7,618 nt of DNA from Prevotellaceae bacterium (lineage in GTDB: Bacteria > Bacteroidota > Bacteroidia > Bacteroidales > Bacteroidaceae): the NCBI GenBank assembly GCA_030536165.1, contig JAUNQM010000116.1, positions 1 to 7,618 of the forward strand, written 5' to 3'. The notes beneath the pieces are model-generated. The model saw nothing but the letters and a program-made list of their open reading frames with translations, was not told the DNA's origin and made no database searches. This document shows, piece by piece, positions 1-5,448 of this stretch. The position numbers and the translations under genes are program-made. Position 1 is the first letter of the stretch, and each line of letters opens with the position of its first letter.

Positions 1-42
1 ATAGCATCTTTTCTTCTTTTGGATCTGTATATTGAAAAGAGT

Positions 43-129
43 ACTAAACCAAACTATCATGTATCTTCATACTGTTTTTTGTAGTTTAGTCCGAATGTAT
101 ATATAAATGGTTTTAAACTAAACCGAACT
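43..129. repeat. Three ACTAAAC motifs, two direct and one inverted
   Basis: ACTAAACCAAACT lies at 43-55 and ACTAAACCGAACT at 117-129, identical at 12 of 13 bases and 74 bases apart start to start. Between them GTTTAGT at 84-90 is the inverted copy of the 7-base core. In a leftward transcript the central copy could pair with either outer copy but not both. Alternatively they could be binding sites for a regulator. Seven-base matches in A/T-rich DNA can arise by chance, so the pairing is weak evidence; the 12-of-13 direct repeat is stronger. Confidence 0.4.
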
Positions 130-210
130 GCAATATTTTTCTTTTGAAGGCAAAACTGTTATATCGATACTGCCAAGCATCCACTTTCTGGAGCTGATGA
201 AATTGTGTTG

Positions 211-242
211 CAAAGGTAAATGTTCTGTCTGTATCTGTGAAA
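211..242 (-). promoter_or_regulatory. Bacteroidota-type promoter, leftward
   Basis: Read on the minus strand the sequence is TTTC-N20-TACCTTTG. The -7 box (211-218) matches the Bacteroidota consensus TAnnTTTG exactly, and the -33 box (239-242) matches TTTG at three of four bases, with spacing in the normal 19-21 range. Transcription would start near position 204 and run off the left edge. It points away from the small genes at 406-1587, so it serves a gene outside the window. Confidence 0.6.
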
Positions 243-364
243 GGTCATGCAATCTTGTATGACTCAAAATCTCCACAGCCATTCGGGTTGTATTTTAAGC
301 CATAACCTTGTTCTGATGGACGGAACACCTTTATGTGGCAACATAATTTCTAATCACTCCCGAA

Positions 365-380
365 AGTAGAAGATTCTACT
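365..380. promoter_or_regulatory. 16-bp palindrome before the small-gene operon, possible operator
   Basis: AGTAGAAGATTCTACT is a perfect inverted repeat with 7-base arms and a 2-base centre. It ends 25 bases before the ATG at 406. A 2-base centre makes it a poor RNA hairpin but a good dimeric protein site. A GGAGGG string follows at 381-386, too far from the ATG (about 19 bases) to be a normal ribosome-binding site. Confidence 0.35.
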
Positions 381-405
381 GGAGGGAAATAAAAAGCGAA
401 GCGAT

Positions 406-756
406 ATGACTACAATCCAATCAATCCTGAACCGACTGACAGAAGCGGTAAGCGGTACAGACAGAGAGTTATTCAACGATGATGAACTGAACAAGTTTGC
501 AACATTCTATCTCGACAAGTGGGATGAGAACACAAGCAAGGACGTGATTGCAGAGTCCTTTGTGGACTTTTACTGGAACACCGACCGGGCTTGCAGACGA
601 TGCTCGGAGTGTGGCAGGCTGATGCGTGAAGGCTATTGCGTCGATATGGGCGTTGCCTACTATTGCAGTGACGGATGCCTGCATAGCGACTTCACTGATG
701 AAGAGTGGGCAGAGGAATGTGAGAACAACGACCAGAGTTATTATACAGAGTGGTAA
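406..756 (+). CDS. Small Cys-rich protein with putative zinc finger, accessory type
   Basis: I do not recognise a named family. The 116-residue product has no signal peptide or membrane segment, so it is probably cytoplasmic. The N-terminal half (about 1-60) looks like an acidic helical region containing DELNKFATFYLDKWDE. Then comes a Cys cluster: C63, C66, C69, C78, C87 and C91, with a CSEC pair and a YYCSDGC pair spaced as in treble-clef or ribbon zinc fingers. The tail is acidic and aromatic (ENNDQSYYTEW). The next gene's product ends similarly, with ENDETYYY close to its C-terminus. The start has no Shine-Dalgarno but an A-rich leader, normal for Bacteroidota. It heads a three-gene rightward run, 20 bases before the next gene. 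Small proteins of this style are frequent on Bacteroidota conjugative elements; that placement is inference. Confidence 0.8.
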   Translation: MTTIQSILNRLTEAVSGTDRELFNDDELNKFATFYLDKWDENTSKDVIAESFVDFYWNTDRACRRCSECGRLMREGYCVDMGVAYYCSDGCLHSDFTDEEWAEECENNDQSYYTEW

Positions 757-776
757 ATCATTAAAATTTAAGCATT

Positions 777-1355
777 ATGGCAAATTTAGCAACAACGACT
801 TACAAGATTTGTAATGCAGAGACAGGTAACGCAGTTCGTGACTTTTGGAACACACTGCAGAGTATGAACGTCAATACCAAGAACATCTGGCTTGGAGATT
901 TGGCAAAGCACTATGGCATCGACTACGAGGCAAAGCACATCAGTGTTCGTGGTCACATCTATTGGGCAGAGTATGACGAGGAGGAAGACCTTCTCTCTCT
1001 CGAAACCGAAACGGCATGGGACAGGTCTGAACTTTTCGAGGAGATTAACAACGTCCTTGGCGAACCCCTCTCAATCTCATACCGAGTATGCGAATGTGGA
1101 TGCGAGGTCTATTACATCCATGACAAAGGATGCTACTTTCCCGAAGAATGTGTGGTCAGCTCAGACGGAGAACCATTCGATGAAGCCTTTGACGATGCTT
1201 TTGACACTGTCAAGGACGCTGTCAATGAGTGGTGCGAAAAGATGAACATCGAACAGGGAGAACGCACGGACGAGGAAATGATGGACTTCATCAACGAGTA
1301 CCAGTACGAGAACGACGAGACTTACTACTACATCAAGACTTTTACTTACGAATAA
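777..1355 (+). CDS. Strongly acidic Cys-cluster protein, unknown function
   Basis: Unrecognised 192-residue protein without a signal peptide or membrane segment. By my count it has about 44 Asp/Glu against 13 Lys/Arg, so it is very negatively charged, with acidic runs near 65-71 (EYDEEED) and 132-143. A Cys cluster, CECGC at 105-109 followed by C119 and C125, could bind a metal. The tail is aromatic and acidic (ENDETYYY near 178-185), resembling the tail of the preceding gene's product, so the two may share a partner. Strong acidity in accessory proteins is a property of DNA mimics such as the ArdA anti-restriction proteins, but I see no ArdA sequence match, so this is only an idea. It starts 20 bases after the preceding stop with leader AAATTTAAGCATT and no Shine-Dalgarno, and is surely co-transcribed with it. 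Confidence 0.8.
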   Translation: MANLATTTYKICNAETGNAVRDFWNTLQSMNVNTKNIWLGDLAKHYGIDYEAKHISVRGHIYWAEYDEEEDLLSLETETAWDRSELFEEINNVLGEPLSISYRVCECGCEVYYIHDKGCYFPEECVVSSDGEPFDEAFDDAFDTVKDAVNEWCEKMNIEQGERTDEEMMDFINEYQYENDETYYYIKTFTYE

Positions 1356-1363
1356 CAATCACT

Positions 1364-1399
1364 CCAGGGCATATTGCAGAGCCTTGCAGTATGCCCTGG
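1364..1399 (+). other. 16-bp-stem hairpin between the second and third small genes
   Basis: CCAGGGCATATTGCAG (1364-1379) pairs with 1384-1399 (TTGCAG then TATGCCCTGG) around the 4-base loop AGCC. The outer 10 bases pair perfectly and the inner 6 include two G-U pairs. The hairpin starts 8 bases after the stop of the 192-aa gene and ends 11 bases before the ATG of the 58-aa gene. No T-run follows, so it is not a standard terminator. An mRNA stabiliser, a processing site or a device to lower downstream expression would fit. Confidence 0.7.
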
Positions 1400-1410
1400 C
1401 TTAAAACTTA

Positions 1411-1587
1411 ATGACTATGTATTCAGACGAAGACAATGAGATTGTCGGTGCTTTCTGTGAACTTGAAACGCCATTTAGAGGCTACACCAACGGTGTAGTG
1501 GTATGCGACTATGGTTTTGAACTTCTGGTTCGGGTAATGAGCGGTGCATCTGTGGTGCTGAACCGAGACGAAGTATATATAATCTGA
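1411..1587 (+). CDS. Small 58-aa protein, unknown function
   Basis: A 58-codon frame from ATG 1411 to TGA 1587, short enough to be missed by common length cut-offs. The product begins MTMYSDEDNEIVGAFCELET and ends DEVYII. It is acidic at the N-terminus, mostly beta-prone after that, with two Cys (residues 16 and 32), and has no signal peptide. In favour of a real gene: it lies on the same strand as its two neighbours, has the A-rich leader TTAAAACTTA before the ATG as the neighbouring starts do, and stops 10 bases before an intrinsic terminator. A second in-frame ATG is at codon 3. A longer minus-strand frame overlaps it but would have to be transcribed through the terminator hairpin. I recognise no function. 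Confidence 0.6.
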   Translation: MTMYSDEDNEIVGAFCELETPFRGYTNGVVVCDYGFELLVRVMSGASVVLNRDEVYII

Positions 1588-1597
1588 TAACGAATAA

Positions 1598-1632
1598 CTG
1601 CCAGCCTTCAAAGACTGGCAGATATTTTTTTT
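1598..1632 (+). terminator. Intrinsic terminator closing the small-gene operon
   Basis: CTGCCAG (1598-1604) pairs with CTGGCAG (1615-1621) around a 10-base loop, followed by ATA and a run of eight T (1625-1632). It lies just after the stop of the 58-aa gene and between converging transcription units. Read from the minus strand the same stem is preceded by A8 and followed by TTATTCG, so it might also weakly stop leftward transcripts coming from GH43. Confidence 0.8.
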
Positions 1633-1675
1633 AATCGCAGTATTTTCCCATTGTTCTCCTGAAAAGGAAAATCTG

Positions 1676-1689
1676 TTGCTGTTCAGCAA
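1676..1689 (-). terminator. Possible weak terminator downstream of GH43
   Basis: TTGCTGTTCAGCAA is a perfect inverted repeat. Read on the minus strand it is followed by CAGATTTTCCTTTT, a moderately T-rich tail, about 64 bases after the GH43 stop codon. The stem is only 5 to 6 pairs and the T-run is interrupted, so this is a weak candidate. Confidence 0.3.
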
Positions 1690-1752
1690 TAGTTTCGGAA
1701 CATTTTACCGTTTTTAAGGTTTTCGGTGTGGTTTTAATGAAGATAAAGGATT

Positions 1753-3039
1753 TTATTCAAATTTCATCCAATCGAGCTCCATCAAGTCCTTGTTGGCGTC
1801 TCCAGAGAACCAGAGGAAGACGGCATGGACGCCCGTGACGGATGCTTTCTCTGGCAATTCTGTAGTGAACTCCTTCCATTCGTTGCCTGTGTCGGGAAAA
1901 TTGAGGGAGAACCGCTGACCACGGTACAACTGGTCGTAACCGACAGAGAGACCGCAGGGTGCCTGAGTGCGGACACGGAAAGTGGCTTTGGTGGGCTTCT
2001 TACCGAAATCTAGATATTTGAAGGCAGCCCAGTCGCCACCACGAATGCCGGAGAGAACTTCACGGTTGGCACATCCCTCCATCAGGGTGATACGGGCATG
2101 ACCATTCATCAGGCAGGCACGGGCACCATCGGTTTGTTCGGATGCTTTCAATGGACCGGCTGCACCCTGTGACGTCATTTCAGCCTCTATGATGGAACCG
2201 TCCTTAGCGAACCTCAGGGGTTCGATGCAAGCCTTCCGCATGAAGCGTGTTCCGTGGGTGGAACGATGGTAGAGAACGTACCACTTGCCCTGGAACTCCA
2301 CGATGGAGCCGTGGTCGTTCCACACTTCAGGGTCACATCCGCTGTTGTCGATGATAATGCCTTTATACTCATAGGGACCGAGGGGGTTGGTGGACATGGC
2401 GTATGCCAAACCTGTTGCCTGATTCTTACGGGCTACAGAGGCATAGGTAAAATAGTAGTATTTCCCACGCTTGAACACGTAACTTCCCTCGTGGAAATAA
2501 TGATCTTTCTCGGTAACGATACCGTCTTTTATCGAACTCATATCCAGTGTTTTCATATCGGGATTCATTTTGGCTCCCTTGGCAGAGAACTGCCCCCAGA
2601 AATAATATGCCTGACCGTCATCATCGACAAACACATTGGGGTCAATTCCTCTGATGCCTTTTATCTGCACGCCATCGGCAAAGGGGCCAGTGGGTGACTG
2701 GCTGGTGGCAACCCATTCGGAGCCATCGGGACAGTCGTAATACAGGTAGTAGGTGCCGTTTTTGTAGATGGCATCGGGGGCATAGAGCGTTTCCGGATTA
2801 GTAAAACAATCCATGTAGAGCGTCCAGTCCTTCAGATTGGAGGATTCGAGCACATGATAATGCTTGGAACAATAGTTAGTAAGCGACTCATCCAGAGAAC
2901 CATAGACATACATCTTACCATTGAAGACACGGGCAGCTGGATCGGGTATATACACGCCATAGGGCGAAATAGGATTCTGGGCATTGACTCCTGCGCTAAG
3001 AGCTAGGGCAACAAAAAGGGTTTTCAACTTTCTTTTCAT
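1753..3039 (-). CDS. Secreted GH43 glycosidase with C-terminal CBM6-like module
   Basis: A family 43 glycoside hydrolase, 428 aa, expected to be an inverting beta-xylosidase or alpha-L-arabinofuranosidase. Residues 1-20 are a Sec signal peptide (cut after VNA, before Q21), with no lipobox. Residues about 25-290 form the five-bladed propeller. The three expected carboxylates are visible: D33 in YIPDPAARV (general base), D133 in GIDPNVF (pKa modulator) and E184 in HEGSYVF (general acid). H243 in NDHGSIVEF fits the conserved central His. Residues about 305-428 (GGDWAAFKYLDFG to ELDWMKFE) resemble a CBM6 beta-sandwich that would hold the xylan or arabinan chain. It is the last of three leftward hydrolase genes, 269 bases after GH51, so it may have its own control; no good promoter was found. 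Substrate (xylose versus arabinose) cannot be decided from the sequence. Confidence 0.92.
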   Translation of the reverse strand: MKRKLKTLFVALALSAGVNAQNPISPYGVYIPDPAARVFNGKMYVYGSLDESLTNYCSKHYHVLESSNLKDWTLYMDCFTNPETLYAPDAIYKNGTYYLYYDCPDGSEWVATSQSPTGPFADGVQIKGIRGIDPNVFVDDDGQAYYFWGQFSAKGAKMNPDMKTLDMSSIKDGIVTEKDHYFHEGSYVFKRGKYYYFTYASVARKNQATGLAYAMSTNPLGPYEYKGIIIDNSGCDPEVWNDHGSIVEFQGKWYVLYHRSTHGTRFMRKACIEPLRFAKDGSIIEAEMTSQGAAGPLKASEQTDGARACLMNGHARITLMEGCANREVLSGIRGGDWAAFKYLDFGKKPTKATFRVRTQAPCGLSVGYDQLYRGQRFSLNFPDTGNEWKEFTTELPEKASVTGVHAVFLWFSGDANKDLMELDWMKFE

Positions 3040-3116
3040 ACGATATAATATAAAATTTTTTTAGGTAGGTTCTATTAATTGACAAACCTAGACCTCAAAG
3101 AGGCCTTACATGGGGA

Positions 3117-3188
3117 CTCTGCTTGCGCCTGAGCATCTACTGGGCGCAAGAATCGCAGTGTCGAACGCCCAGAGCAGTGAGAGCAGAG
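3117..3188. other. Mutually exclusive hairpins in the GH51-GH43 gap
   Basis: Three inverted repeats overlap here. CTTGCGCC (3122-3129) pairs with GGCGCAAG (3143-3150). CTGGGCG (3140-3146) pairs with CGCCCAG (3166-3172), which uses bases of the first stem. CTCTGCT (3117-3123) pairs with AGCAGAG (3182-3188) and encloses the second stem. So the region can form either the first hairpin or the outer-plus-second fold. In the leftward transcript it would sit in the 3' end of the GH51 message or the leader of GH43, some 80-150 bases before the GH43 start. No known riboswitch was recognised, and no strong T-run follows on the minus strand. Confidence 0.5.
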
Positions 3189-3308
3189 GGTAAACACATT
3201 TGCACTATGCCGAACTGACGCCAAACCGAATGCAATGAAACTATAGAATCAACCTCAAAAGTATTCAAATCTTCTCCCCTGAGGAGATAAGAGAGGGGTA
3301 CTTCTATT

Positions 3309-5321
3309 TCATTTAATCACATATACATTGATTGAATAAGGTGCAACGGCAATCTTGCCACCGTTCTTTACCTTCAGCTTGGATGTCTGAGGAACGATGT
3401 TCTTCGGATTGTCAATACTATTAGTGTCTTCTGGTTTTGCAGACTTGAGGGTAATCTTCTCCGACTTTGAAGTTTTAATCTTTCCACCCTGAACATTGAG
3501 AGTGAAGTTCACTTCAGTGCTGCCTCCGTTGACAACCTTGAGGTAGATGGTTTCGGTCTCTGTGTCGCGGGTAGCAACATAATATAGCTGAGGAAGTTCT
3601 CCGTTTCCATAATGCATGTTTGGAACATCGGAAGCCTCGATTGGAACGACCTTGTTTCCAAGATACTTAGAGAACATGCACTGTGCATAGTAAGATGGTG
3701 AGCCGTAAGCCGAGAAAGCATCATAACCGATAAGGTCACTTTCCCACTGCATTCCTACATAGCGGTTATCTCCAGGAACCTTGCTGACATTGACGAAGAG
3801 AGGTGCATAGCATTGAGCGATGAGGATGTCGCTGTTGCGTTCCATACAAGTCATCCACGCTGCGTCACCGAGCGCTGCGTTCATGTTTGTAGTTGGTCCA
3901 CCTTCTCTTGAAGCCCATTCGCCACAGAAAATCTTAAGACCGTTACGGTCGTAGGAATCATACTGCTGAGCAGCCTTGTACATGCCTTCTGTCTTGCGAT
4001 AGTAGTGTTCGTCGATGACGTCAACCTTCACTGCGTCAGGATTGTCGGCGCCAGAACGGAGTTCCTTCTCGCCGATGGTAGAGATAATCTGCAACTGAGG
4101 ATATTTTGCCTTGATTGCTTTGTAGAACTGCTGGAAACGATGAGGGTAACTGCCACTGCGGTCGAAGAAGTCCTCGTTGCCGATTTCTACATAATTGAGT
4201 TTGAATGGCTGAGGATGACCATCCTTTATACGGCGAGCGCCCCACTTTGTCTCAGGTCCGCCAATAACATATTCTATTTCGTCGAGAGCGTCCTTGATGA
4301 ATGGTTCGAGAGCATCTCCCTCTACATAGTCGCCCTGAAGAACGTAACCGGCAAACACACCGAGAATTGGTTCTGCACCAATATTTTCTGCCCACGTGAG
4401 GAACTCGAGGAGACCCATTGCGTCAGTTGACCAATAGCCCCAAGGACTCTGATGTCCTGGACGGTCAGTGAGAGGACCGATAGTGCGTTTCCAGTCGAAT
4501 CTCTCGTTGAAACGGTTACCTTCAACATAGTTTCCGCCAGGGAAACGGAGGAAAGTCGGGTGCATCTCAGCCATCATATCCATGATGTCGTCGCGGAGAC
4601 AGGTGTATTTCGTGCAGTTCTTTGATGGTGGGAAAAGGTTTGCATATGCAATCTCATATTTTCCTGCCTTAGCAAAAGTCACGAAGAACTCGCCGTTCAC
4701 CTTTTCTTTCGGATTTACTCCTACAGAAAGTGTAAAGTCCTTCTTCTGCCAATCATTGCCACTGACGTTGATTGTTTGACTTGCAAAGACTGTACCATCT
4801 TGAGCCTTCAGGCCTACAGTCATCTGACAAGCACCTTTCACATGGAGACTTCCTGTGTATTTTGTATCGTGAGTGACCGCAATTCCCCAGAAACCATTGT
4901 TGACTACACCTTCTCCGTCCTTCTTCGTCTCGACTACAAGCGAATTGTGCTTGGTAAATCGAGTGTTTTCGACTTGAGTTGGTGAATTATTGATGACAAA
5001 CTGGTTGTTGGCGATTCTGCATGTAGCGTTGAGAGTGTCGGTAGGCACCCACGAACGAGGTTTTGGTGTCGTACGCTGGCGAGTGCGCTGTCCTTGACCT
5101 CTTGGTATTTCCTGAAGTTCGCGCATTGCCGGATCACGCAGCAACTGAGAGATGAGACCACCTTCATAAGAATAGTTGATTTCCTCGGTCATAAGGCCAT
5201 AGAGAGTTGGACTGACGGAGCGGTCAGCCTTGTCAAGATTGAGTTTGAGAGTCTGAGCCTGAACAGAGTTCATAGCCATCAAACCGCATACAGTTGCAAG
5301 TAACATTCCTTTTTTGTTCAT
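3309..5321 (-). CDS. Secreted GH51 alpha-L-arabinofuranosidase
   Basis: A family 51 retaining alpha-L-arabinofuranosidase, 670 aa, releasing arabinose from arabinoxylan, arabinan or arabino-oligosaccharides. Residues 1-22 are a Sec signal peptide (cut after VQA). Residues 37-70 (SPTLYGLMTEEINYSYEGG) are the start typical of the longer GH51 enzymes. An inserted beta-sandwich of CBM4/9 type covers about 95-230. The TIM barrel follows from about 240, with RFPGGNYVEGN (259-269), acid/base E383 in VEIGNED and nucleophile E468 in FCGEWAS. A C-terminal beta-sandwich reaches about 560-670. Both catalytic Glu are present, so it should be active. Odd: an Arg/Gln-rich low-complexity stretch at about 74-91 (GQGQRTRQRTTPKP). 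It lies 127 bases after GH97, and a weak TATCTTTA box (5406-5413, minus strand) in that gap could be a -7 element, but no good -33 box accompanies it. Confidence 0.95.
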   Translation of the reverse strand: MNKKGMLLATVCGLMAMNSVQAQTLKLNLDKADRSVSPTLYGLMTEEINYSYEGGLISQLLRDPAMRELQEIPRGQGQRTRQRTTPKPRSWVPTDTLNATCRIANNQFVINNSPTQVENTRFTKHNSLVVETKKDGEGVVNNGFWGIAVTHDTKYTGSLHVKGACQMTVGLKAQDGTVFASQTINVSGNDWQKKDFTLSVGVNPKEKVNGEFFVTFAKAGKYEIAYANLFPPSKNCTKYTCLRDDIMDMMAEMHPTFLRFPGGNYVEGNRFNERFDWKRTIGPLTDRPGHQSPWGYWSTDAMGLLEFLTWAENIGAEPILGVFAGYVLQGDYVEGDALEPFIKDALDEIEYVIGGPETKWGARRIKDGHPQPFKLNYVEIGNEDFFDRSGSYPHRFQQFYKAIKAKYPQLQIISTIGEKELRSGADNPDAVKVDVIDEHYYRKTEGMYKAAQQYDSYDRNGLKIFCGEWASREGGPTTNMNAALGDAAWMTCMERNSDILIAQCYAPLFVNVSKVPGDNRYVGMQWESDLIGYDAFSAYGSPSYYAQCMFSKYLGNKVVPIEASDVPNMHYGNGELPQLYYVATRDTETETIYLKVVNGGSTEVNFTLNVQGGKIKTSKSEKITLKSAKPEDTNSIDNPKNIVPQTSKLKVKNGGKIAVAPYSINVYVIK

Positions 5322-5448
5322 AACAGTTAATTAAAATGGGGTTAGTTGTTAATTATCTGGTTAATAACATTCGTGTCTATGAGTGAAATATTTATGAATA
5401 ATGATTAAAGATAGATGATTGACGATATCCTACGGCAATCAAGGCATA

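Larger units (their letters stand above)
1..405. other. Gene-free left region with leftward leader and repeated motifs
   Basis: No reading frame here looks like a gene; the frames on both strands are short and broken by stops. What can be seen is a leftward promoter (211-242), three ACTAAAC-type motifs downstream of that promoter (43-129), and a palindrome at 365-380. On the minus strand an ATG at 7-5 follows an A/G-rich stretch and could be the start of a gene lying outside the window, with a leader of about 200 bases; earlier minus-strand ATGs open frames of only 8 to 20 codons. I could not find a convincing rightward promoter for the gene at 406. Confidence 0.6.

Noticed and set aside
270..345. 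Rightward promoter for the small-gene operon at TAACCTTG or similar
   Set aside because: The best -7-like box has one mismatch and no acceptable -33 box at 19 to 21 bases, so it is not distinguishable from chance.
777..1355. Identification of the 192-aa acidic protein as ArdA anti-restriction protein
   Set aside because: Only the acidity agrees; I could not see ArdA sequence motifs, and the Cys cluster is not an ArdA hallmark.
1423..1689. 88-codon minus-strand frame overlapping the 58-aa gene
   Set aside because: It would be read through the terminator stem and its A8 tract, lies antisense to the small-gene run, and its product shows no recognisable feature; the plus-strand 58-codon frame fits the context better.
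2254..2697. 147-codon plus-strand frame inside the GH43 gene
   Set aside because: It is antisense to a clear GH43 coding region with intact catalytic motifs; such long shadows are common opposite conserved genes.
3040..3090. Promoter for GH43 using TTTG at 3083-3086 (minus strand)
   Set aside because: At the correct spacing the -7 position reads TAAAAAAA, which lacks the TTTG half of the consensus.
3276..3298. CCCCT/AGGGG inverted repeat just after the GH51 stop as terminator
   Set aside because: The stem is only 5 pairs, the loop is long, and on the minus strand it is followed by a sequence without a T-run.
4005..4430. 141-codon plus-strand frame inside the GH51 gene
   Set aside because: Antisense to the catalytic barrel of GH51, with no independent start context or domain.
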